Shown here: positions 8,256 to 15,919 of the stretch, piece by piece
Layout of the letters: every line of letters begins with the position of its first letter
Position numbering within the stretch: the first letter of the stretch is position 1
Origin: an uncultured Bacteroidales bacterium
Lineage (GTDB): Bacteria; Bacteroidota; Bacteroidia; Bacteroidales; F082
Assembly (NCBI GenBank): GCA_937926515.1
Contig: CALAZZ010000095.1
Span: 1-23,150 of the forward strand
DNA: 23,150 bases
Direction: 5' to 3'
The notes under the pieces: generated by a model
What the model was told of the DNA's origin: nothing
What the model saw: the letters and a program-made list of their open reading frames with translations, nothing else
The model's database searches: none
Position numbers and translations under genes: made by a program

Positions 8256-10490
8256 TTAAATCAAGCGTGAGGACAAACGGATGATTATAAATACCATGAT
8301 GAGCAAAATGCTGATTATTATTGCCCAATTTGTAAGCGGAACCAGTTGATATTCTGAGAATGAAAGTATTATTTCGCCATCGATATATGAAATATTATAC
8401 AAGTAACCACCCATACCATCAAACAGGATATCATCAAACTCTCCGGTAAGTGTACCCCCATAGGTAAAAAGTACATAATTCTGACCGGGAACCGGTAAAT
8501 AGCCGTTCAATATGATGTTTAGAGTAGCATCAGTGATATCAAGATCACCGGTCACCTCTATCTGGTCATAATCGGTACACACATCTTCTCCAAAAACCTC
8601 CATATCAAATGTGGTGGTAGGTGTAACGGTAAAATTACCAACAATAGTAGCACAACCAGGACTATATCCTGGAGCGAATGTAACCCCCACATGATCCACT
8701 ATATCTCCTTCATAAGTCCCGGGAGGTATGGCGATTATATCTCCGGGATTGGCGTTGTCTAAAGCCTCCTGTATAGTGGCATGAGTGGAAAGTATCTCAC
8801 CGGTTTCCGGGTCAATAATTAACATTATACCACCAATACATTCTGGTTCTTCGAGATTGTCTGAGATCAACCAGGGAGTGAACCCAACCTCGCCGGAAAT
8901 CACACCTTCAATTTCTGACTTATCGGTGGTGCCCCACCAGTTACAGGTGGCGTCCATAGTAAATACAGCATCATTTTTTACTCCATAATTGCTATTAATA
9001 ACGATGTTGGTATTTGCAATGATATCAGTTGAGCCATTGTGGACCTTTATTCCAATGCTGTTATTTAATATTATATTATGTTCAATAACTACATTGGAAC
9101 AATTCTCATACATAGTTATTCCGCCGAATTCATAGTCTGTCCCACCACCATTGTCATATACGTAATTATCAAAAACTTCAGCATTAGTTACTGAGAGAAG
9201 TATTATACCAGCATAGACATTATCGTAGATTTCGTTACCTTCTATCAGAACATCACTACTATTTAGTACAGCAATGGCATTGTAATCGCTTCCGGAAACA
9301 TCATTGTTCTTAAACTCAACACCTACTGCATAATTTACCATCATTGTATTACCTGTAGGTGGTATGTCGATAGCAGTTGTATTAAGCACTTTAATATTGG
9401 TTAGTGGGTTAGCTGGCTGGCCTTCCAGGTTAATTGGTTGTTTACCTGAAATATTAGATTCATCAATAGTGAATCCTGTTACAGTACCACCCTGAGGCCA
9501 ATAATATATACCGTTTCTCGGATTGCCACTAATCGAACATCCCGTTATGGAAACATTTTCGATAGTTTTGCCAGCTTCTGCAGTAAAAAAGAAGCCATCA
9601 AAACCATTGTCGGAAGATGTAATGTTTGAAAAGCTTACATTTTCTGACTTACTTGATTTTTCATTGATAGACATGCCGATACCCTGTTCACCCTTAGGGC
9701 CTGGGGTACCTGTAGGCCCATTATTTTCCTTTGTAATTATATCGCTAAATGCGACATCGGTCAACCTCCTTCCGGAAAAACCCACGTGTGAGTTATTACT
9801 CATGCTTCCACCTGTAATAGTAAGGTTCGAAGATGGTCCTGCCAGATGTAAACCACCTCCCCAGTCATCAAGCCAGCCATTAAAATCAAAAATATTATTG
9901 CTCCAGCTACCTCCTTCAATTGTTGCAAAGCTGTAGAGACCAGTATTACCGGCATCCGTAAATCTGCAATCGGACATATTAAATAATTCTATAGTTCCAC
10001 TATTATCCAAAGCAACATTATGTATTTCAGCATGTGTCACCTCCACATCAATCATCGTCAGGCTGTTGAATGTGCTTGTTGTTTCACCAATGCGTAATGC
10101 CCTTCGTGGGCCGTGTGATGCACCGTCTTTTTTTGTAAAGGTTATTCCTTCAAGATGTACATCCAAATTATCACCTCTGATCTCCAAACCATTAAGCGCT
10201 GTATTTGGCGCAGCAAATTCTGACAACCTAATTATGGTTTGGCCTGAACCTGCTCCCTTTAGTGTAAGTGATTTGGTTATTTCAAGGTCTTTCCAGTTTG
10301 CTGGCATACTTTCTTCATAATAACCTGCTGATATGTCAATTACATCCCCGGCATCAGCGGCATCGATGGCGGCCTGGATGGAAGTAAAATCACAACCTGA
10401 AGCACAGACCGTGTGCGTTGTTTGCGCTCCGGCGCTTATTAGTCCTCCAAACAGGAGGGTGATCAAGGTCAATGTAATGTTTGTTTTCAT
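8256..10490 (-). CDS. Secreted right-handed parallel beta-helix protein with C-terminal sorting-like tail
   Basis: A 744-residue predicted surface or exported protein. Residues 1-22 form a signal peptide ending AGA|Q. A pectate-lyase-like start follows ('CDFTSIQAAIDAADAGDVIDISAGYY', about 33-58), then many short beta-helix coils rich in 'NN.I..N' and 'I.GN.I..N' turns, as in NosD/PbH1-type repeats (about 60-520). A second pectin-lyase-like entry motif (TIQEALDNANPGDIIAIPPGTY) begins near 570, and the region after it resembles autotransporter-type repeats ('GDLDITDATLNIIL', 'YVLFTYGGTLTGEFD'). The last 29 residues (716-744) are VPLTNW, a hydrophobic helix and basic residues, resembling the IPTL-CTERM type of sorting signal. 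No catalytic residues could be assigned, so carbohydrate binding or adhesion is only a guess. It is transcribed alone. Confidence 0.85.
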   Translation of the reverse strand: MKTNITLTLITLLFGGLISAGAQTTHTVCASGCDFTSIQAAIDAADAGDVIDISAGYYEESMPANWKDLEITKSLTLKGAGSGQTIIRLSEFAAPNTALNGLEIRGDNLDVHLEGITFTKKDGASHGPRRALRIGETTSTFNSLTMIDVEVTHAEIHNVALDNSGTIELFNMSDCRFTDAGNTGLYSFATIEGGSWSNNIFDFNGWLDDWGGGLHLAGPSSNLTITGGSMSNNSHVGFSGRRLTDVAFSDIITKENNGPTGTPGPKGEQGIGMSINEKSSKSENVSFSNITSSDNGFDGFFFTAEAGKTIENVSITGCSISGNPRNGIYYWPQGGTVTGFTIDESNISGKQPINLEGQPANPLTNIKVLNTTAIDIPPTGNTMMVNYAVGVEFKNNDVSGSDYNAIAVLNSSDVLIEGNEIYDNVYAGIILLSVTNAEVFDNYVYDNGGGTDYEFGGITMYENCSNVVIEHNIILNNSIGIKVHNGSTDIIANTNIVINSNYGVKNDAVFTMDATCNWWGTTDKSEIEGVISGEVGFTPWLISDNLEEPECIGGIMLIIDPETGEILSTHATIQEALDNANPGDIIAIPPGTYEGDIVDHVGVTFAPGYSPGCATIVGNFTVTPTTTFDMEVFGEDVCTDYDQIEVTGDLDITDATLNIILNGYLPVPGQNYVLFTYGGTLTGEFDDILFDGMGGYLYNISYIDGEIILSFSEYQLVPLTNWAIIISILLIMVFIIIRLSSRLI

Positions 10491-10859
10491 AATGATTTGA
10501 TTTTTGAAGGACCCGGCAAACTTGTTGTTGCTTTCCGGGCCGATAGATTAATTAAGTTTATGATATTCTTTTTATCATAATTATATAGTCATATGGTTTT
10601 TGACAATGAGTTTGTTTTCTATGTCAGTCCGGCTGAATTTGTCTTTTTGTTGATTTAATTTTTTAGATATTTTTATTTTGATGCTGGTAGTCATCCCGGT
10701 ATTTCACCTTTTTGCTCCTTACTTATCAACTTGCATCAAACTTGTGGACTGGAGTGCAAGGTAAGACTCTCAATGCAACAAGGATGATTTATCAAAGAGC
10801 TTCAACTAGTTAAGCACACTTATTTGCAAAGTGCTAAAGTATGGCCAATGCCAGAAAGG

Positions 10860-10928
10860 CCTTGTAGGGAATTCCTTACAATCCTTGTAGGGTAACCCTT
10901 ACTGTCCTTGTAGGGGCACCTTGAAGTT
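10860..10928. repeat. 23-bp tandem repeat, three units starting CCTTGTAGGG
   Basis: CCTTGTAGGG occurs at 10860, 10883 and 10906, exactly 23 bp apart. Units 1 and 2 also share CCTTAC at the same offset. In each of these two the 5' half pairs with the 3' half as a small hairpin (TTGTAGGG with CCTTACAA in unit 1, one G-T pair; GTAGGG with CCTTAC in unit 2). Unit 3 keeps only the first half clearly. Confidence 0.75.
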
Positions 10929-11226
10929 AAATGTGGGATGGCCTCTTTTGTAATAGACTTAAATAACACAATATCAATATATTATTATGTCTACAAAATA
11001 AAAAGGTATGTTTAGTGGTGAAACACATGGAACTTGATACCTGGTTCTTAGTAATATTCCAGTTTTTGAATTTAGAATTTAAGATTGGATCATGATTATT
11101 GTTGAGGAATAGCTTGGATAATCACTCTATCCTTTAATCACCAGCAAATTTTATCATATATTAAACTATGCAACAACGTCCAGCTTAAGTAATATTGGTA
11201 ATAAAACAGCGTCTGCCGGAAAAGTG

Positions 11227-11234
11227 TATTTTTG
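11227..11234 (+). promoter_or_regulatory. Predicted -7 box of the gldF operon
   Basis: TATTTTTG followed by CA exactly matches TAnnTTTG with the commonly seen downstream CA. It lies 29 bp before the ATG at 11264 and inside the longer open frame that begins at 11195, which supports the later start. A -33 TTG at the standard distance was not found. Confidence 0.55.
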
Positions 11235-11263
11235 CATCCACATCATTATATTGTCAGGGTCAT

Positions 11264-11995
11264 ATGTATGCTTTGTTTGTGAAGGAGATAAAAGGTTTTT
11301 TGAGTTCTCTCATCGGTTACCTTGTAATAGCCGTGTTCCTGCTGATCAATGGATTGTTCCTGTGGGTTTTTCGTACTGACTTCAATATTCTCGACTTTGG
11401 TTATGCAGATCTTAGTGGATTGTTTTACCTGGCTCCATTCGTGTTTTTGTTTTTGGTACCGGCCATCACCATGCGGTCGTTTGCAGATGAACGCAAATCA
11501 GGAACCATTGAGATGCTTCTTACCAAACCGCTTACCGACTTACAGATTATTATGGCCAAGTATCTGGCCAGCCTCGCGATCGTGATTTTTTCGTTGCTGC
11601 CGACACTGGTTTATTTCTATTCAATCTACCAGCTTGGGTTACCTGCCGGAAACCTTGATGCCGGCGGAATATGGGGTTCATATATTGGCTTGTTTTTTCT
11701 CGGAGCTTCTTTTGTAGCAATAGGCACATTCAGCAGTTCGATCACTGACAACCAGATCCTATCATTTATTCTGGCTGTGATGTTAAGTGGTTTTGTGTAT
11801 ATTGGATTTGAATTCATTAATTCCCTGGCTTGGTTTGGAAATATTGACTTATTTATTAAGCAGTTAGGAATCGAAGCCCACTACAGTTCCATCAGTCGTG
11901 GGGTTATTGACACAAGGGATGTCATTTATTTTTTAAGTTTGATTGCATTGTTTATTTCGTTTACCAAGCTGGTGATAGCAAGTAGAAAATGGTAA
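11264..11995 (+). CDS. gldF: Gliding-associated ABC transporter permease GldF
   Basis: A 243-residue ABC-2 type integral membrane permease. The start MYALFVKEIKGFLSSLIGYLV and 'NGLFLWVF', 'LAPFVFLFLVPAITMRSFADE' and 'TGTIEMLLTKPL'-like stretches match GldF of Flavobacterium-type gliding systems. About six membrane segments are visible. The frame is open from 11195, but the extra 23 residues do not look like the family and overlap the -7 box, so I chose the ATG at 11264. gldG begins 21 bp downstream and DUF4340 follows, forming one operon. GldF is common in Bacteroidota that do not glide, so motility should not be assumed. The partner ATPase GldA is not in the window. Confidence 0.93.
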   Translation: MYALFVKEIKGFLSSLIGYLVIAVFLLINGLFLWVFRTDFNILDFGYADLSGLFYLAPFVFLFLVPAITMRSFADERKSGTIEMLLTKPLTDLQIIMAKYLASLAIVIFSLLPTLVYFYSIYQLGLPAGNLDAGGIWGSYIGLFFLGASFVAIGTFSSSITDNQILSFILAVMLSGFVYIGFEFINSLAWFGNIDLFIKQLGIEAHYSSISRGVIDTRDVIYFLSLIALFISFTKLVIASRKW

Positions 11996-12016
11996 GCCAA
12001 CAGCAGGTTGAAAAGC

Positions 12017-13756
12017 ATGAAAGCAAAGAAGAAAGATATTAAAAAAGCCAATCTTACCGGGTTTATGATTATTATTGCTGCTATTGTAGTCATCAATGTG
12101 ATCAGTGGCTTTGTTTTTACCCGAATTGACCTAACGAGTGAAAAACGATATACCCTTTCTGATGCGACTAAAACCTTACTGGCAAAATTGGATGATTATG
12201 TACATTTCAGGGTGTATCTTGATGGTGATTTCCCTGCGGGATTCAAGAAATTACAGCGTGAAACACGTGAAATGTTAAACGAGTTCAGGGCCTACAGCCG
12301 ATTTGTGACATATGAATTTATAAATCCCTCAGCCAGCAATGATCGTACAGAAAGGGAAGAAACCTACCAATTGCTCGTTGAAAGGGGACTTGAACCAACA
12401 GACCTTCAGGTACGTACTAAAGATGGCATGCAACGACTCATGATTTTCCCGGGGGCGATGGTTTATTACCGTGACAGGGAATTACCGGTTGACCTGCTCG
12501 AAAGCCAGCTCAATATGCCGGCGGAAGCAGTGCTGAATATTTCAATTCAGAACCTTGAGTTTAAAATGGCGGATGTGATTCATAAACTCTCGCTACTTCA
12601 AAAACCAAGCATTGCTTTCATCGAAGGGCATGGTGAGTTCACAGCCTCCCAGGTACATGATATTACCCAAACCTTAAACACCAATTATCAGGTGGAACGC
12701 ATTTCCCTAGACGGTCAAATCTCTACACTAACACGCCGATCAGATCCTGATGCTCAGGGGAATGTGCGTATATTACGTAATTATGAAGCCATCATTATTG
12801 CTGCCCCAGTTCAGGCATTTTCAGAACAAGACAAATTCATCATTGATCAGTTTATCATGCGTGGAGGCAAGGTGCTTTGGCTTATTGATCCGGTGCTCAC
12901 CAGTATGGACAGCCTCACCAATGGCGAATCAACAATCGGAATAGTAAATGAACTAAACCTTGATGATCAGTTTTTTAAATATGGCCTCCGGCTAAATAAA
13001 AATCTTGTGCTCGACCTGAACTCGGCTGCCATTGGATTGCGTACAGGACAGGTAGGCAATCAGCCCCAGATCGACTTTTTCAGGTGGAATTATTTCCCCT
13101 TGCTGAATCCTGCATCTGATCATCCCATTGTGCGAAACTTAAGCAGTATTAAAGGGGAGTTTGTGAGTTCCATTGATACGGTTATGGTTGATGGCGTTCG
13201 CAAAATACCATTGCTTCGAACATCCGGTTATTCGCGCATTTCAAATGTCCCTGTGTTGGTAACACTTGCTATGATTAATGAGCAGCCAGATGAACGCCTT
13301 TACAACCGGGGAAATCAAAATGTTGCTTATTTGCTCGAAGGTGAATTTCCTTCGCTATACGCACACAGAGTACCTCCCGAGATTACTGACAGCAAGGAAA
13401 TTGGCTTTCGGGAGCAAAGCGAACCTACTGCTATGATCATTGTTGCTGACGGGGATGTAATCCGCAATCAGTTTCATTTTCAACAAGGCTATCCGTTACC
13501 GCTCGGTTTTGACCAATATACACGTCAAACATTTGGTAACAAGGACTTTATTATGAATGCTGTCAGCTATCTGGTTGATGATATCGGTTTGGTTGGTATT
13601 CGCTCACGTGAGATTAAAATCCGACTTCTCGATATGACCAAAGTTAATGCCAGTCGCCTTTATTGGCAGGTTTTAAATACAGCTATCCCGGTATTGTTGA
13701 TGTTGCTCTTTGGTTTGATATTGTCGTTTTTAAGAAAACAAAAATTTGCCAAATAA
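12017..13756 (+). CDS. gldG: Gliding-associated ABC transporter auxiliary protein GldG
   Basis: A 579-residue membrane-anchored protein. It has an N-terminal TM helix soon after a lysine-rich start, then 'RIDLTSEKRYTLSDATKTLL' typical of the GldG / ABC-transporter auxiliary family. A large periplasmic domain follows ('IAFIEGHGEF' near residue 200, 'GGKVLWLIDPV' near 290), with a second TM helix at the extreme C-terminus before a basic tail. This topology matches GldG, which pairs with GldF. A TTG at 12008 could extend the frame by three residues; the ATG at 12017 is preferred. Its transported substrate is unknown. DUF4340 follows 45 bp later. Confidence 0.92.
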   Translation: MKAKKKDIKKANLTGFMIIIAAIVVINVISGFVFTRIDLTSEKRYTLSDATKTLLAKLDDYVHFRVYLDGDFPAGFKKLQRETREMLNEFRAYSRFVTYEFINPSASNDRTEREETYQLLVERGLEPTDLQVRTKDGMQRLMIFPGAMVYYRDRELPVDLLESQLNMPAEAVLNISIQNLEFKMADVIHKLSLLQKPSIAFIEGHGEFTASQVHDITQTLNTNYQVERISLDGQISTLTRRSDPDAQGNVRILRNYEAIIIAAPVQAFSEQDKFIIDQFIMRGGKVLWLIDPVLTSMDSLTNGESTIGIVNELNLDDQFFKYGLRLNKNLVLDLNSAAIGLRTGQVGNQPQIDFFRWNYFPLLNPASDHPIVRNLSSIKGEFVSSIDTVMVDGVRKIPLLRTSGYSRISNVPVLVTLAMINEQPDERLYNRGNQNVAYLLEGEFPSLYAHRVPPEITDSKEIGFREQSEPTAMIIVADGDVIRNQFHFQQGYPLPLGFDQYTRQTFGNKDFIMNAVSYLVDDIGLVGIRSREIKIRLLDMTKVNASRLYWQVLNTAIPVLLMLLFGLILSFLRKQKFAK

Positions 13757-13801
13757 TGTGATTTATTTTCCGTTCAGGATATTGATATGAGACTTTAAAA
13801 T

Positions 13802-14884
13802 ATGAAAAGAAACCGATTAGCTGTTATTGTTCTACTTATTTTGGTTGTGTTAGCTGCCATTCTGGTATGGCAAGGTGCTGGCAAGACCACCCTAAGCAGC
13901 AGGGAAACTAATTTCGCCGTAAGAGATACTGCCAGTATTACCAAGATATTTATTGCTGACCTTGATACTGCTGATGTATTGCTTGAACGTACTGATAATG
14001 GATGGGCTGTAAATGAAGCATATAAGGCACAACCCAATAAGATCGAACTGCTACTCAATACGATGATGAAACTCAGGGTGCGTGCTCCCGTTTCCATTGC
14101 AAGCCACGATAATGTTGTAAAGCGTTTGGCGGGTGTATCCGTTAAGGTTGAAGTTTACCAGATGGTGCCGAGAATAAATCTATTTAACCGCATCAAACTG
14201 TTTCCGAGAGAAAAACGTACTAAAGTGTATTACGTGGGTGACGCAACCAAAGACAATATGGGAACATTCATGCTTATGGAAGGAGCCAGCAGAGCCTACA
14301 TTGTATATATTGTTGGTTTCAGAGGATTTGTTGCTTCCAGGTATTCACCGCTGCTTGATGATTGGCGTGATCACACAGCTTTCAAGAAAAAACTGGCTGA
14401 GATCAAATCTGTTACGGTTGAGTTCAACCGTGAGCCGGAGCAAAGTTTCACCATTGAATCGGTTGACCGGTACAACTATAAGATCACGCGGCTAATTGAT
14501 GGATATACCTTGCCCGGGTTTGATACCTTGCGTGCACTAAATTTCCTGACTTCATTTTCCGACCTGCGATTCGAATCATTGCTCAACAACAATATGCCTC
14601 CGGGTAGGATAGATTCCATTGTAGACTCTCCATTTCTCCATCGTGTAACACTAACCGATATTGAGGGAGAAATTACCCAGCTCACTACCTTTGAGAAACG
14701 CCTGTTTCACGACCACCTTGTCGTTGACGACTTTATGATGATACCTGTTGATGTGGACAGATTGTATGGCCTCACAAATAACAATACTGATTTTGTACTG
14801 TTACAATATTTTGTTTTTGATAAAATTCTGAGGCCCCTTAGCTTTTTTGAAGAAGATAGCGAAGATGAGTTCTATAAGTATTAA
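13802..14884 (+). CDS. DUF4340 domain protein, third gene of the gldFG operon
   Basis: A 360-residue protein with a single N-terminal TM helix (about residues 5-24) and a periplasmic body. The stretches 'ITKIFIADLDTADVLLERTDNGWAVNE' and 'KIELLLNTMMKLRVRAPVS', followed by 'VYYVGDATKDNMGTFM', are those of the DUF4340 family. This family commonly sits downstream of GldG-like proteins in ABC-2 clusters of many bacteria, so a structural or substrate-handling part of the same transporter is likely. Its biochemical function is not known. It ends 33 bp before the dus stop on the opposite strand. Confidence 0.85.
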   Translation: MKRNRLAVIVLLILVVLAAILVWQGAGKTTLSSRETNFAVRDTASITKIFIADLDTADVLLERTDNGWAVNEAYKAQPNKIELLLNTMMKLRVRAPVSIASHDNVVKRLAGVSVKVEVYQMVPRINLFNRIKLFPREKRTKVYYVGDATKDNMGTFMLMEGASRAYIVYIVGFRGFVASRYSPLLDDWRDHTAFKKKLAEIKSVTVEFNREPEQSFTIESVDRYNYKITRLIDGYTLPGFDTLRALNFLTSFSDLRFESLLNNNMPPGRIDSIVDSPFLHRVTLTDIEGEITQLTTFEKRLFHDHLVVDDFMMIPVDVDRLYGLTNNNTDFVLLQYFVFDKILRPLSFFEEDSEDEFYKY

Positions 14885-14917
14885 TAGGCTGTAGATCAAT
14901 ACTATATACAAGTCTTA

Positions 14918-15919
14918 TTAGTGGATTTTGGCACTAAAGCCCCTGCCAAGCCACTCCATGGATGAGAATACCTTACTCACAGCTGATTCGTAGCTTTCAA
15001 AACCAGATGCTTTGCGAATAAGCCGCCAGGCTGTGGCCGGGTCGCTAAAGGACCAGGCTAAATAGGACCACAATTCCTTCATCTTGCCCAATGAACCGGG
15101 CCTGTTGTTTGAGTTTTTGAGTCGCTGAAGATAAAGGTCTGTCATGAAATGATACACTATATCTTTGCGATCCTTCATAACCGGGCCATCGTGCCCTTTG
15201 ATGTCAAGAGCCAAAAATGGATCCGCCAGCAAGCCACGACCCAACATCCAATATCTGATGTCCGGAAATAGCATCCGAAATTCATTTAGGATTTGATTTG
15301 AGAATACATCTCCGTTATACACCAGACAAGTTTTAACCTGAGGGGCAAGCCGGGCGAATTGATCAGGGTAAACCCTTCCCTTATACAATTGTTTACCCAG
15401 GCGAGCATGCACGATGAGTTCAGAGAGTGGATATTGGTTGAAAGAAGGGATCAGTGCATCTATTTCATGAAGCCCGGAATAACCCAGACGGCATTTGACA
15501 CTAAGAGGCAAAGGCAGTGAGTTTTTAAGCTTATCCATAATGTCCACTACCATTTCAGGATGAGGAAGAAGCCCCGAGCCTCTTTTTTTGTTGGCTACAC
15601 GCGGATAGGGACAACCCAAATTCCAATTAACCTCTTTGTAACCAAGCTTTTGGCATTCGTTTCCAAACAGTATGATCTCATCAGCATCACGGCTCAGTAT
15701 CTGGGGTGTAAGTGAGTTTACATCGTTAAGGCCTGGATCAATCTCCACGGAACCCATTCTCCTGCCTCCGGCTTTGTATACACCTGTAAAGAAGGGTGTA
15801 TAGAATTTGTCAATCCCGCTAAAATAACGCTTAAACAGGTTTCGGTAATATACATCCGTAATCCCTTGAAAGGGCCCCAGGGAAAGTCTCAAAGGCTTAC
15901 TATCCATTTGAGGGCTCAT
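14918..15919 (-). CDS. dus: tRNA-dihydrouridine synthase family protein
   Basis: A 333-residue FMN enzyme that reduces uridines in tRNA to dihydrouridine with NADPH. The TIM-barrel start 'LSLGPFQGITD' binds FMN. The catalytic cysteine is in NWNLGCPYPRVANKKRGSGLL (Cys103), 'LSVKCRLG' and 'LIVHARLGKQLYKG' supply the substrate-site Lys and His, and 'YNGDVFS' and 'LGRGLLADP' form the phosphate site. The usual wording is 'SVKxRLG' and 'IHGR', so this is a Bacteroidota variant; which uridine is modified cannot be said. Its ATG overlaps the lnt stop in the sequence ATGA (15916-15919), so translation is probably coupled to lnt. Confidence 0.93.
   Translation of the reverse strand: MSPQMDSKPLRLSLGPFQGITDVYYRNLFKRYFSGIDKFYTPFFTGVYKAGGRRMGSVEIDPGLNDVNSLTPQILSRDADEIILFGNECQKLGYKEVNWNLGCPYPRVANKKRGSGLLPHPEMVVDIMDKLKNSLPLPLSVKCRLGYSGLHEIDALIPSFNQYPLSELIVHARLGKQLYKGRVYPDQFARLAPQVKTCLVYNGDVFSNQILNEFRMLFPDIRYWMLGRGLLADPFLALDIKGHDGPVMKDRKDIVYHFMTDLYLQRLKNSNNRPGSLGKMKELWSYLAWSFSDPATAWRLIRKASGFESYESAVSKVFSSMEWLGRGFSAKIH

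Larger units (their letters stand above)
10491..11263. other. Long intergenic region between the divergent beta-helix and gldF genes
   Basis: About 770 bp without a supported gene. It contains a leader hairpin close to the beta-helix gene (CCCGG/CCGGG arms, 10512-10539), an AT-rich hairpin (TTATGATA/TATCATAA, 10558-10580), a small inverted repeat (AGCAC/GTGCT, 10813-10835), a 23-bp tandem repeat (10860-10928) and the gldF -7 box. Its length and structured elements leave room for a small RNA that I cannot name. Confidence 0.5.

Noticed and set aside
9523..9936. A 137-residue plus-strand open frame
   Set aside because: It is antisense inside the beta-helix repeats and low in complexity, with no domain seen.
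10860..10928. The 23-bp tandem repeat considered as a CRISPR array
   Set aside because: The conserved part is about 10 bp, there are only three units, no unique spacers of normal length and no cas genes.
13795..14097. A 100-residue minus-strand open frame opposite the start of the DUF4340 gene
   Set aside because: It is antisense to a gene with a clear TM start and family match, and has no support.
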